Assembly: GCF_045278715.1 (NCBI RefSeq)
Contig: NZ_CP136420.1
Location: 1,674,001 to 1,738,000, forward strand
Origin: Neomoorella carbonis
GTDB lineage: Bacteria > Bacillota > DSM-521 > Neomoorellales > Neomoorellaceae
Direction: 5' to 3'
Length of the DNA: 64,000 nucleotides
The position numbers and the translations under genes were made by a program. A model generated the notes under the pieces. The model saw nothing but the letters and a program-made list of their open reading frames with translations, searched no databases and was not told the origin of the DNA. This document shows, piece by piece, positions 8,341 to 16,483 of the stretch (the first letter of the stretch is position 1; the number at the start of each line of letters is the position of its first letter).

Positions 8341-8589
8341 TTATTCTCCATCTGTGCCGGTAGGGGTTAGAGTGTTGTATGACTCTAAGTACTCAACTTG
8401 TTCATAAAAAAGCCATTCAACGGTCACACCAAAGAACTTTGCCAACTGCATTTTAATATGTTTGCGGGGTTCGCGATCCCCTCTTTCAATACGAGCAATC
8501 ATACTTTGAGATATACCAATGATTTCGGCCAACTGCTTTTGTGTCAGGTTAGCTTTTTCTCGTAATTCTATTAAACGCCGGTTTTTCAT
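8341..8589 (-). CDS. XRE-family regulator, Cro-like
   Basis: About 82 residues with a single HTH_3 domain (LREKANLTQKQLAEIIGISQSMI) covering most of the protein. The ATG at 8589 is preferred because a GGAAGG site lies 7 bases upstream; an earlier ATG at 8604 sits inside the operator. It is divergent from the XRE repressor at 8744, an arrangement like the switch of ICEs of the ICEBs1 type. It is driven by a near-perfect promoter at 8632-8660 that contains an operator palindrome. Probably the Cro-like counterpart of the repressor. Confidence 0.75.
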   Translation of the reverse strand: MKNRRLIELREKANLTQKQLAEIIGISQSMIARIERGDREPRKHIKMQLAKFFGVTVEWLFYEQVEYLESYNTLTPTGTDGE

Positions 8590-8602
8590 TATTTCGCCTT
8601 CC

Positions 8603-8660
8603 ATTACCTGAGGTAATCCTCTTTAATTGCTATTATAAGTACCTGTGGTAATGTTGTCAA
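8603..8660 (-). promoter_or_regulatory. Promoter with two operator palindromes
   Basis: Minus-strand -35 TTGACA (8660-8655) and -10 TATAAT (8637-8632) are separated by exactly 17 bp. One palindrome, TACCTGTGGTA (8640-8650), fills the spacer. The second, ATTACCTGAGGTAAT (8603-8617), lies 35 bp away over the upstream ATG. Shared core TACCTGnGGTA. Likely bound by the flanking XRE regulators. Confidence 0.75.
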
Positions 8661-8743
8661 GGTGTAGTTTAAAAAAATATTTCCGATGGTCATGCCTATT
8701 TAATATTACTAACGGTCATTATATAATTAAAGAGGTGAGTAAA

Positions 8744-9100
8744 ATGGCGACTTTTGGGGAAAGGCTAAAATCTCTTAGAGAACAAAAAGAATTATCCCAA
8801 GAAGCTCTAGGGAAAAAATTTCATTTAAGCCAAAGTATTATTGCTCATTATGAAGCTGGCAGGAAACAGCCCAGTCAAGAGATTCTTCAACGCCTCGCCG
8901 ACTTTTTCAACGTCAGTGTAGATTTCCTTTTAGGCAGAACAGACGACCCTAACCCTGGCCAGCACCGTTCTACTATAGAAGAAGATTGGCCCGAAGTAAC
9001 AGACGTGCTGCGACGCTGCGGGAAGAAACCAACACCTGAAGAACGCCGGCGCATTGCCAGAATCATTAAAGCAGCAATAGAGGATACGGATGATATTTGA
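8744..9100 (+). CDS. XRE-family repressor (ImmR-like)
   Basis: 118 residues from the ATG at 8744, preceded by AGAGGTG. The N-terminal HTH_3 domain (LREQKELSQEALGKKFHLSQSII) is at residues 9-60, followed by an acidic linker and a short C-terminal helix. It is followed with a one-base overlap (TGATG) by an ImmA-type metallopeptidase. By analogy with ICEBs1 ImmR/ImmA and phage repressors cleaved by their partner protease, it is inferred to hold the element silent until it is cleaved. Confidence 0.8.
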   Translation: MATFGERLKSLREQKELSQEALGKKFHLSQSIIAHYEAGRKQPSQEILQRLADFFNVSVDFLLGRTDDPNPGQHRSTIEEDWPEVTDVLRRCGKKPTPEERRRIARIIKAAIEDTDDI

Positions 9101-10101
9101 TGGGTAAGAAAAGACCAAGAAGGGTTAGGAAGGCACAGGCGATAGCAGCCGCCAGATTTTTCCGGCAACAACTAGGGTTAGTAGAATACAATGGCATTGA
9201 CGCCAGGCGGGTTTTAAAGCGTGTCGCAGTGTTAAAGATTTTTAGCTCTTCCCAAGACCCTGACTTTATTCATGAGGAAGGATTTACCCGCTCCTTGGGA
9301 AATGGAAAGTACGAGGTATATGTCAATCGCGATCTTCCTGAAGGTCGCGATAATTGGACTTATGGCCATGAAACGGCACATATTGTGCTCAAGCATCATG
9401 AAGAATTCGATGTTGACAACCTGCTGCCTTTTGAACACTGGATATTAAACCGGGAGGCCAATATATTTACTTCGGAATATTTGATGCCTGAAGATAAATT
9501 TCGTCAAGCCGTAAGATTTCCATTAACTATTAGCGAAATAGCTCGGTTAAAGAATATCTTCAAAGTATCCTGGCAAGCTGTAATAAATCGGTTAGATGAA
9601 CTACATATCTATCCCAAAGCCAAAATTGAACAGCTATTTTGTGAACAGCAACGCGCCAAAAAGGAACTTGAGATGGCCATAGCTACGGTAGCAGTGGCCG
9701 AAGAGAAAGGGCAGGTTTATACCATGCAAAAAGACGTATTGAGAATTAACCTTGACGAAAATATGCGATTCACTATTTGCCCTAGATGCGGCAATACGGA
9801 TTTCTCGGAAGGTGCATCTTACTGTAAAATGTGCGGGCTATACCTATATAATGATTGTATCGAGTGCCATGCCCACAATGTCGCCGATGCCCGCTACTGC
9901 GAATACTGTGGAAACGAAACAACACTTTTTAAGGCAGGTATCCTAAAGCCTTGCGATGATGCTACTTTATACATAATGCTGGAGGAACTTCTTTCGCGGG
10001 AAGTAGTGACGGAGTTTGATCAGGAGGGCAACTTGCTGGCAATAAGAGCAAAAACCGAAGAAGATGACTTACAAATTAGCGAAGAAGATTTACCGTTTTA
10101 A
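9100..10101 (+). CDS. ImmA/IrrE-family metallopeptidase with C-terminal double zinc ribbon
   Basis: Predicted zinc protease that inactivates the upstream repressor. The HExxH motif (HETAH) is at residues 90-94, in the usual ImmA/IrrE fold. Residues 227-272 carry two zinc ribbons (CPRCG...CKMCG and CIECH...CEYCG), an uncommon addition that might sense a ligand or recruit nucleic acid. 333 residues, longer than the usual 150-180 of simple ImmA proteins because of this extension. The ATG overlaps the repressor stop; a TTG at 9097 is possible. Substrate is inferred from gene order only. Confidence 0.8.
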   Translation: MGKKRPRRVRKAQAIAAARFFRQQLGLVEYNGIDARRVLKRVAVLKIFSSSQDPDFIHEEGFTRSLGNGKYEVYVNRDLPEGRDNWTYGHETAHIVLKHHEEFDVDNLLPFEHWILNREANIFTSEYLMPEDKFRQAVRFPLTISEIARLKNIFKVSWQAVINRLDELHIYPKAKIEQLFCEQQRAKKELEMAIATVAVAEEKGQVYTMQKDVLRINLDENMRFTICPRCGNTDFSEGASYCKMCGLYLYNDCIECHAHNVADARYCEYCGNETTLFKAGILKPCDDATLYIMLEELLSREVVTEFDQEGNLLAIRAKTEEDDLQISEEDLPF

Positions 10102-10600
10102 TTGGAGAGGTTTTTTTGCCGCCGCCCTTGCCTTTCTTATAACCACTGTAAGTAGGTATGTTACCCAGTGCTGATATTTTTAACGGCAGGTCCGCCGGCC
10201 GGCTTGTCGGCTCCAGTGTGCATATGTATTTATTACGGATACTGTCAAGTTCATAGGCGCTCCCTGCCCACTTCAGCCAATCCCCGCCGCCCACCTGCAC
10301 CCTCCTGGCCGACATCTCGGCAGCATTGATGGCCTGCTGGTACTGCAGCCAGGCCATGATGGCGGCCTCTTCTTCGTTGTACGCTACTCCTACCTTCCCA
10401 TGCCCCCCTACCTTCCTGTTAGCCGGCAAGCCTAAGCGCTTACGCGCTTTAGCCACTGTTGTCCGCTCCATCCCTATTTCCGCCGCTATTTCACCGTCCG
10501 TCATTCCTCTGGCATGAAGTTCTTTGAGTTTTTCGAGGTCTATCACCCGCGGTCGGCCGCCGGGGTTTTTCACATTTCCCGATGGGCAGACTACGGCCAT
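10076..10600 (-). CDS. Helix-turn-helix DNA-binding protein, copy 2
   Basis: Near duplicate of the gene at 7641-8144; the HTH region and following segment appear identical in protein sequence, while the C-terminal 40 residues differ. The ATG at 10600 corresponds to the copy 1 start, but the GGAGGAG site has become GGACCAG, so translation may be weak; an upstream in-frame start at 10705 exists. Its 3' end overlaps the convergent metallopeptidase gene by 26 bases. Possibly a decaying or silenced copy. Confidence 0.6.
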   Translation of the reverse strand: MAVVCPSGNVKNPGGRPRVIDLEKLKELHARGMTDGEIAAEIGMERTTVAKARKRLGLPANRKVGGHGKVGVAYNEEEAAIMAWLQYQQAINAAEMSARRVQVGGGDWLKWAGSAYELDSIRNKYICTLEPTSRPADLPLKISALGNIPTYSGYKKGKGGGKKTSPIKTVNLLR

Positions 10601-10632
10601 ATAGGGCTGGTCCGGCAATTTAATCCTCTCCC
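10112..10632 (-). repeat. Direct repeat, copy 2 (HTH gene)
   Basis: Partner of 7655-8175. Recombination between the two would delete about 2.46 kb carrying the first Cro-like/repressor/protease module. Confidence 0.85.
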
Positions 10633-10728
10633 TTAGATTTTTTGTTTTTAATCCTAAAAGGAATGGTAATGTCAATATCGAATATGTATTTTGGTGCCAA
10701 AACATGGAAACGCCAGCAGCAACATAAA

Positions 10729-10998
10729 TTATCCGTCAGTACCTGTAGAGAGCTCCTCCTTGCGAGAACGTAACGGTGTATCTAAAAAAAATACATCTTC
10801 AAATTTTACACTAGGAAATGCTTTCAACAATCCAGCAATAAAATCCACCCCTGGGTCATTATGTCTCGGATCATGATCTGGCAATCGAACTCTCCATAAT
10901 TGAACAGTAGAGATGTTTAGTTTTTTAGCTATCTCATTGTCCTTTAGCCCTTGAGTTAACTTACTAAAAAATTGATGATTAAGTTTTATAGAAGCCAT
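10729..10998 (-). CDS. Small HTH regulator, Cro-like
   Basis: 89 residues with a short HTH segment (LKDNEIAKKLNISTVQLWRVR) at about 18-38. It ends in STGTDG, similar to the TGTDGE end of the first Cro-like protein, which suggests a common origin of the two modules. Divergent from the XRE repressor at 11144, with three operator-like palindromes between them. Likely the Cro-like arm of the second switch. Confidence 0.65.
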   Translation of the reverse strand: MASIKLNHQFFSKLTQGLKDNEIAKKLNISTVQLWRVRLPDHDPRHNDPGVDFIAGLLKAFPSVKFEDVFFLDTPLRSRKEELSTGTDG

Positions 10999-11049
10999 AT
11001 GTTCACTCCTCTGCCGTTTCGCCTTCGCAAGACAATTTTATCATAAGTC

Positions 11050-11110
11050 TTACGGGGACGCAAGAGTTTTATAAATAAATTACGCACTCGTAAGTATTAC
11101 GTTAGCGTAA
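11050..11110. promoter_or_regulatory. Three operator palindromes, TTACG-N4-CGTAA
   Basis: Sites at 11080-11093 (TTACGCACTCGTAA) and 11097-11110 (TTACGTTAGCGTAA) match exactly. A third at 11050-11063 differs by one base in one half. They lie between divergent regulators and differ from the TACCTGnGGTA operators of the first module, so the two switches should not cross-bind. Confidence 0.7.
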
Positions 11111-11143
11111 TGATTGATTTATAATATTAAAGAGGTGCAAAAA

Positions 11144-11569
11144 ATGGCTAAAGACATTGGCGAAAAAATAAAGAAACTAAGGCTGAAAGCAGGATATGAA
11201 ACATTAGGTGACTTATATAGAGCCTCTGGTGTTTCTGTTGCAACACTTTCCAGAATCGAAGCAGGCGTACAGATCCCCTCTCCAACTACGTTAAAAAAAC
11301 TTGCTCCACACTTAGGTGTTACGGTTGAATACCTAATGACTGTTGCTGGCTACCTACCGGAAGATGAAAAGCAGGCCAAACCTATAGACACAAGAGAATG
11401 GTATAACCGTGACGACCCGCCCAGCAATATAGAGTTGGAAGAATTCCTTAGACAAAGCAATGTCCAGTTCAACGGGGCGCCCCTGGACGAAGAGGATAAA
11501 GAGGATATAATAGAATTCCTAAAGATCGCCTGGAAAACCCTGAAGAAAGAAAAAGAGAAAGGTAAATAA
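11144..11569 (+). CDS. XRE-family repressor, second module
   Basis: 141 residues from the ATG at 11144, preceded by AGAGGTG. HTH_3 domain at residues 6-60 (LGDLYRASGVSVATLSRIEAG), followed by an acidic middle and a lysine-rich C-terminal helix. Followed after a hairpin by an ImmA-like protease, so it repeats the logic of the 8744/9100 pair with a different DNA-binding specificity. Probably a second immunity-type repressor of the element or of an element nested in it. Confidence 0.78.
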   Translation: MAKDIGEKIKKLRLKAGYETLGDLYRASGVSVATLSRIEAGVQIPSPTTLKKLAPHLGVTVEYLMTVAGYLPEDEKQAKPIDTREWYNRDDPPSNIELEEFLRQSNVQFNGAPLDEEDKEDIIEFLKIAWKTLKKEKEKGK

Positions 11570-11611
11570 CAGCTGCCTCTTGACCTTAAAATTCGAGCAA
11601 CACCAGTATTT

Positions 11612-11643
11612 AAAAGCTACTTCCTGTAAAAGGGAGTAGCTTT
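11612..11643 (+). terminator. Stem-loop after second repressor
   Basis: AAAGCTACT stem of about 12 bp with one wobble and a 7-base loop, followed by TTTGTTAATA. It lies 43 bases after the repressor stop, so the protease gene at 11701 may be expressed by read-through or separately. Confidence 0.5.
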
Positions 11644-11700
11644 GTTAATATAGCCATATTTCGACATATATCGATTCCAGGCTTCCGGGAGCGACGGCTT

Positions 11701-12129
11701 ATGCAAGAATACATCATCAAAGCTGTAAATGACCTGGTGAAAAAATATAACACCAGGGATCCCTTAAAGCTGGCTGATTGCCTGGGCATCAAAATCATCC
11801 CTTTCCCTTTCCGCAAGATAAAAGGCATGGTCTTGGAGTTTATGGGCCGCAAACTCATCGGGATAAACTGTTCCCTTCCCAGAGAAGAGCAAAGGGTTAT
11901 AGTCGGCCACGAAATTGGCCATGACCAGCTATCGCCCGCCGGCCTCGGTTACTTTTTTATGGTCGAAAACACCTGCATAATCACCGGGTCGGAAGAATAC
12001 CGCGCCAATGCTTTTACCGCCGAATTATTGCTGGCAGAAGAACGGCCCAGGTATGGACAAACCATAGAAGAATTTGCGGCTGAATTGGGGGTGCCGCCGG
12101 AGCTGGTAAAGATAAAGTTTATAAAGTGA
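11701..12129 (+). CDS. ImmA/IrrE-family metallopeptidase
   Basis: 142 residues of the short ImmA type. The zinc-binding HEIGH motif is at 70-74, and a downstream glutamate-rich EEYRANAFTAELL block follows as in the family. It should cleave the repressor encoded just upstream when activated, by analogy with ICEBs1. No ribosome binding site stands out before the ATG at 11701. Confidence 0.78.
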   Translation: MQEYIIKAVNDLVKKYNTRDPLKLADCLGIKIIPFPFRKIKGMVLEFMGRKLIGINCSLPREEQRVIVGHEIGHDQLSPAGLGYFFMVENTCIITGSEEYRANAFTAELLLAEERPRYGQTIEEFAAELGVPPELVKIKFIK

Positions 12130-12260
12130 TTAGGAACCAAATTACTATCTGCCCGGAGATAAAATGCAGTACCTATTGACGAACAATTGTTCTTAGTGAT
12201 ATAAAAGTGTTAAAGACTACCATCAAACCAAAACATTCCCCGGGAAGGAGTGCAAAAAGC

Positions 12261-13280
12261 ATGGTAACCGGCCGTGAACAAGCCCTCGCTAAGGTCCTGG
12301 CAGAGATTGAAAAAAAGCATGGCAAGGGCGCCATCATGCGCCTGGGCCAGCAGGAACGCCTGAACGTCGAAGCCATGCCCACAGGAATACTCCCCCTGGA
12401 CCTGGCCTTGGGCGTAGGTGGCTTGCCCAAAGGCCGCATAATCGAAATTTTCGGCGAGGAAGGATCAGGCAAGACGACGATTGCCCTGCACGCCGTCACT
12501 GAGATCCAAAAAGGCGGCGGCAACGCCGTCCTGATCGACGCCGAGCACGCCTTTGACCCCAATTACGCTAAAACCCTCGGGGTGGATATTGAAAATTTAC
12601 TGGTCAGCCAGCCTGAATATGGCGAGCAAGCTTTAGAAATAGCCTCAGCCCTTATCCAATCTTCTGCCGTAGATATAATCGTGATAGATTCCGTTGCCGC
12701 CCTCGTACCGAAAAAAGAATTAGATGGGGAATTCGGGGATGCCCATGTCGGCCTCCAGGCCAGGCTCATGTCCCAGGCCATGCGGAAGCTTTCCGGGATA
12801 GTCTCCAAGTCCAAGACGATAGTCATTTTTATCAATCAACTAAGGGAAAAGATAAACTCCGGCGGTTCTTTCGGCAAACCGGATTACGTGACGCCCGGAG
12901 GCAGGGCGCTTAAATTCTATTCATCAGTAAGGATTGAGGTCCAACGGGGGGATAAGATTAAAAACGGGACGGAAGTTGTAGGACACAAAATGAAAACGCG
13001 GGTTGTAAAAAACAAGGTTGCGCCACCGTTCCGGGGATGCGAGTTAGATTTGCTCTATGGCCGGGGGGTGTCCAAAGAAGGAGCCATATTGGAAATGGCA
13101 GTTGAGAAAGGAATCGTGGCTAAAAGCGGCGCCTGGTACTCCTGGCAGGGCGATCACCTGGGTCAAGGTCATGAAAATGCCTGCCAATTTTTACGGCAGC
13201 ACCCGGACGTTGCCCAGGAGATAGAAAGTGCGCTAAAAGAGAGCCTAAATGGGGTTTTACCACCCCGGAAGATTATATAA
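12261..13280 (+). CDS. recA: RecA-family recombinase carried by the element
   Basis: 339 residues from the ATG at 12261 with an AAGGAG site; an earlier in-frame start at 12207 lacks one. Walker A is GEEGSGKT (65-72), where chromosomal RecA usually has GPESSGKT. The VIVIDSVAALVP, AHVGLQARLMSQA and INQLREK blocks are intact, while loop L2 carries an unusual INSGGSFGKPDY stretch. Catalyses strand exchange and may co-protease LexA-type repressors. Mobile elements rarely carry a full RecA; it may aid recombination after transfer or feed the ImmR switch. Whether it is a second copy in the genome cannot be seen here. Confidence 0.88.
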   Translation: MVTGREQALAKVLAEIEKKHGKGAIMRLGQQERLNVEAMPTGILPLDLALGVGGLPKGRIIEIFGEEGSGKTTIALHAVTEIQKGGGNAVLIDAEHAFDPNYAKTLGVDIENLLVSQPEYGEQALEIASALIQSSAVDIIVIDSVAALVPKKELDGEFGDAHVGLQARLMSQAMRKLSGIVSKSKTIVIFINQLREKINSGGSFGKPDYVTPGGRALKFYSSVRIEVQRGDKIKNGTEVVGHKMKTRVVKNKVAPPFRGCELDLLYGRGVSKEGAILEMAVEKGIVAKSGAWYSWQGDHLGQGHENACQFLRQHPDVAQEIESALKESLNGVLPPRKII

Positions 13281-13385
13281 GATTGTTTAAATATTATTAC
13301 TCCCCAAAGAACACCCGATAAATATATTCATTTTTATATCGTATCGAGATTGATACAGATTATAAATTAAGGGGGAAACCAAAAA

Positions 13386-14798
13386 ATGAATTATCAACAA
13401 GACTTTTATCCAGTCAACGGGGTTCCCGTCGTAGAACTATTACTTGATATAGAAAATCCAAGGATACGCCACGCACATGACCAAAAAGAATGCCTAGAAC
13501 GCCTTCTTAGAAGAAGGAAATCTTTTATGAATCTAATACGTGATATTGCCGAAAACGGTTTATCGATCGATCCAATTGTTATATCTCGTAATGAGCAAGG
13601 TAAGTGGGTGGTAAAGGATGGAAATCGCCGTGTCGGCGCATTACAACTTCTTAATGAACCTGAACGTTGTCCTGACCCTATCTTACGACAAGAAATAGAG
13701 CGCCTAGCAAAGGATCATCCAGAAAATGTAATTGCTTATATTAATTGTCTTGCTTCTGATAAAGAAGAGGCCTTGCTCCGTTACATTGATTTGAAGCATA
13801 CTGGAGCTAATGATGGAATTGGACAAGAAAGTTGGTCAGCCTTTACAAAAGCTATATTTAATGTTACAAATGGACTCCCAGACCAAAATAAGCGGGCTAT
13901 TCAGTTACTCCTTTGGGCCGAAGATCAAGGTATCCGCATTGAAGATGATTTTCCTATTACTACTTTAACGCGTTTGCTTAGCCAAAGAACCTTGGAATTA
14001 TTGGGCTTTATGGTAGAAGACGATCAACTTAAGCTTATTATCGATATCGAAAGCGCACGTCGTATGATTGAACGAGTTATAAATGATTTGGCCAATGAAA
14101 TTATTAAAGTGCATGATGTTTTTACACCCAAACAGCAAATTGAATATGCTAATAGGGTGCGGAACGAAATTTTGCCGGATGGTCCGGTTGTAATTATAAC
14201 TCAAAATGAACAGTATAATGAAGTAAATGATTCACCTAATACAAGCCCTTCACCACAATCCAGCGCAAATTCAGAAAACGAAAAAAGCCAACCATCAAAA
14301 ATAAAGTCAAAAAAGTCAATTTCTGGTACCATGTCCCAGCGACCTCGGTCACCCAAAAAACCTTCATGGGAACGGGAATGTATTTTCCCTGGTAAAAGCC
14401 CCGGTTTCAGTATACCGAAAGAATATATTAAAGCTCATAATATTGTCACCGAACTCCGAAGGCTGAAGGTTACCCAAACCCCAATTGCGGTTTCCATGTT
14501 ATTACGTGCCTTAATCGAATTAAGTGAAAAACACTATAGAGAATTATATGGTTTACCAGAAAAAGATGCATTTCACAAAAGAATTGCAGCGGTAGCAGAA
14601 CATATGGCAAGCCGAGGAGAGATTACCGAGGAACAAAAAGAAGTGATATTAAGAAGGACACGAGATGAAAAAGATATTCTTCACATAACTACTTTGCATA
14701 AATACGTTCATTCTACTGATTTTCACCCATCATGGCAAATTCTTAACACGCTTTGGGATGAAATTAGTTTCTTTATTGAGAGGTGTTGGCGTATCTAA
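13386..14798 (+). CDS. ParB/Srx-fold protein of unknown role
   Basis: 470 residues. The N-terminal 120 residues resemble ParB-like/Srx-fold domains with IDPIVISRNEQGKWVVKDG and a DGNRRVGAL motif. A helical middle is followed by a serine/proline/lysine-rich linker (about 270-335) and a distinct C-terminal domain. This is not a partition ParB layout: no HTH is evident and no ParA is adjacent. The gene is visibly richer in A and T than its neighbours and faces a Dam-type methylase tail to tail, so it was probably acquired as a cargo pair. Related folds occur in DUF262/GmrS-type nucleases, so a restriction-like role is possible but unproven. Confidence 0.6.
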   Translation: MNYQQDFYPVNGVPVVELLLDIENPRIRHAHDQKECLERLLRRRKSFMNLIRDIAENGLSIDPIVISRNEQGKWVVKDGNRRVGALQLLNEPERCPDPILRQEIERLAKDHPENVIAYINCLASDKEEALLRYIDLKHTGANDGIGQESWSAFTKAIFNVTNGLPDQNKRAIQLLLWAEDQGIRIEDDFPITTLTRLLSQRTLELLGFMVEDDQLKLIIDIESARRMIERVINDLANEIIKVHDVFTPKQQIEYANRVRNEILPDGPVVIITQNEQYNEVNDSPNTSPSPQSSANSENEKSQPSKIKSKKSISGTMSQRPRSPKKPSWERECIFPGKSPGFSIPKEYIKAHNIVTELRRLKVTQTPIAVSMLLRALIELSEKHYRELYGLPEKDAFHKRIAAVAEHMASRGEITEEQKEVILRRTRDEKDILHITTLHKYVHSTDFHPSWQILNTLWDEISFFIERCWRI

Positions 14799-14835
14799 AG
14801 ATTTCTACACATCTTCCAAAGCGTAGAGAACTAGT

Positions 14836-15684
14836 TCACCTTCTAAGCCTTGGGGGTGCGTGAAGATCTAGATTACCATAAAACATAATCTCAGTTGCCT
14901 TGGGACGTTTAAGATTTGTTGAATAATGAAGGGAAAACTTAACCGAGGGATAACCTCTATATAAAAAACGAATTGGCTCACAATCATCATAGGTGAGAAC
15001 CCAGGGCAACTTCAATCCCTTTATTTTTTCTGCAACTTTGATGTGATCATTTTCTTTATAATAATTTTTGTATAAAAGGCTGCCTTTATTATAATATGGT
15101 GGATCCAAATAGATTAAGGTTTTCTTGGGCAAATCATCAATCAATTTATTAAGCAGTTCCAAAGCATCTAGTTGATAAATACTTATATGCCGGCGCCGCA
15201 TCGCTATCCTTTGAATCCGTCTAGATAGCTCCTTCTTATTAAATCTGGCATCAAGTTTATAATGCCCTTTCTGGCCCTGTCCACCAATGACACCAGCTGT
15301 AAGAATCCCTGAGCGATTAGTACGGTTAAGGAAAAAGGTTGCAAAGCCAACTTCCGTGGTCGAATATTGCTCCGGTGAAGCATATACTTTTTTCTGTTTA
15401 TGCCAACTATCAATAGTGATAGGTGTATCGTTAATGAGACGGAGAAGGTTATCTGTATCGTTAAGCACAGCCCACCAAAAAGCATATATCAGTGGATCTA
15501 TATCATTGATCACAATATGATCAACATAACCTTCCAATAGAAGGTAAATTGCTGCTCCTGCACCGCCTGCATAGGGTTCAACATACCACCCACCGCTGAT
15601 ACGGTTATACCGGACCAGTTCTCCAAGCCATGGTCCTAAACGACCTTTTCCGCCTGGATATCTTAAAGGTGTTGCGAAGGGCAT
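14836..15684 (-). CDS. D12-class DNA adenine N6-methyltransferase (Dam-like)
   Basis: 282 residues. The N-terminus has the D12 signature RYPGGKG followed by VEPYAGGAGAAIYLL (SAM binding), and the catalytic DPPY motif lies at 194-197. Methylates adenine in a short DNA sequence; specificity cannot be read. It lies convergent with the ParB-like gene, 37 bases apart, in the same lower-GC segment. It could protect the element, or be the modification half of a two-gene system with its neighbour. Confidence 0.85.
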   Translation of the reverse strand: MPFATPLRYPGGKGRLGPWLGELVRYNRISGGWYVEPYAGGAGAAIYLLLEGYVDHIVINDIDPLIYAFWWAVLNDTDNLLRLINDTPITIDSWHKQKKVYASPEQYSTTEVGFATFFLNRTNRSGILTAGVIGGQGQKGHYKLDARFNKKELSRRIQRIAMRRRHISIYQLDALELLNKLIDDLPKKTLIYLDPPYYNKGSLLYKNYYKENDHIKVAEKIKGLKLPWVLTYDDCEPIRFLYRGYPSVKFSLHYSTNLKRPKATEIMFYGNLDLHAPPRLRR

Positions 15685-15746
15685 TAAACTTTGCGCCTCC
15701 TATAATACTTTATTTAGTTTAACCCCTTTCTATAAGAAAAACAATA

Positions 15747-15787
15747 GAGTGAACCTGTACCAGGTTTATCCCCTTGAAGGTTCACTC
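15747..15787 (-). terminator. Terminator after hicAB
   Basis: A 10-bp stem GAGTGAACCT/AGGTTCACTC is followed on the minus strand by TATTGTTTTTC. It lies 40 bases after the hicB stop. Confidence 0.6.
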
Positions 15788-15827
15788 AGAATAATTAGCA
15801 AGTATTACTGAGCATGTTACTAGTTTT

Positions 15828-16217
15828 TTATTTTGCCCGCCTTCTTCTTGCCGATTTACCTAGCCCCAAAGCAAGAAGATAAATAGCCATTTGATTTAGG
15901 CTAACACCATCTTCTTGCGCTTTGGCGGCAATAGCCTTGTGGAGGGATTTGGGAAGGCGTACGGTAAACTTACCGCTATATTTTTCAGTGTTATCCGGTT
16001 CGGGAATATCCCTTTGTAACGCTAAAGCGGTTTCTATCCAACCCCTTTTTGCATCCTCCAGATTAGCCAGGGCCTCTGCCGGAGTTTCCCCGTCCGACAT
16101 ACAACCCGGTAAAAGAGGTATGCTGGCCAGCCATCCTCCGCCTTCTTCCTCTGTAAGGCGGCGAAGGGATACCTCATAATTGAGGTTAAGATAGTAATCT
16201 AACGTTTTATCACCCAT
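15828..16217 (-). CDS. hicB: HicB-family antitoxin
   Basis: 129 residues. N-terminal degenerate RNase-H-like fold (GGWLASIPLLPGCMSDGETPAEALANL) and C-terminal ribbon-helix-helix domain (FTVRLPKSLHKAIAAKAQEDGVS), the standard HicB layout. Neutralises the HicA toxin encoded upstream and probably represses the operon through the palindrome at 16484-16505. The gene follows hicA by 27 bases. Confidence 0.88.
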   Translation of the reverse strand: MGDKTLDYYLNLNYEVSLRRLTEEEGGGWLASIPLLPGCMSDGETPAEALANLEDAKRGWIETALALQRDIPEPDNTEKYSGKFTVRLPKSLHKAIAAKAQEDGVSLNQMAIYLLALGLGKSARRRRAK

Positions 16218-16244
16218 CAGATTTCCCTTCCTTAAGCTTCTCGA

Positions 16245-16460
16245 TTAATTCAAGGCTTTCTTAACATATATAGCCTTAACCGGCCTTCTGCGGGGGATCG
16301 TTAAAATCTCAACCAGCTCAGGATGATAGTAATTATAATGACTACCCCCTTGATGGCGGCAATTAAAACCATAATACTTGAGCACTCTATCAATATCTTC
16401 CCAGGGTACATCCCTGGGATTTCTTTTTATCGCCTTAAGGAGCTTCTCAATTTGGCTCAT
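16245..16460 (-). CDS. hicA: HicA-family mRNA interferase toxin
   Basis: 71 residues. dsRBD-like HicA fold with the catalytic histidine in GGSHYNY, preceded by the LKYYGFNCRHQ segment. Cleaves mRNA when free of HicB. The ATG at 16460 has a GAGGCGGGAG site. The toxin gene precedes the antitoxin gene, as is usual for hicAB. It lies downstream of repeat copy R1. Confidence 0.88.
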   Translation of the reverse strand: MSQIEKLLKAIKRNPRDVPWEDIDRVLKYYGFNCRHQGGSHYNYYHPELVEILTIPRRRPVKAIYVKKALN

Positions 16461-16483
16461 TTATTTCTCCCGCCTCTAAAAAG

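Noticed and set aside
8700..8740. TATAAT at 8722-8727 as the promoter of the plus-strand repressor (and TATAAT at 11120-11125 for the second)
   Set aside because: A start about 7 bases downstream would cut into the AGAGGTG ribosome binding site, and the -35 match is poor; the true promoters were not located.
13386..14798. ParB partition protein for the element
   Set aside because: No ParA partner beside it, no ParB-type HTH, different composition from neighbours and paired with a methylase; the ParM system at 39-40 kb is the likelier segregation system.
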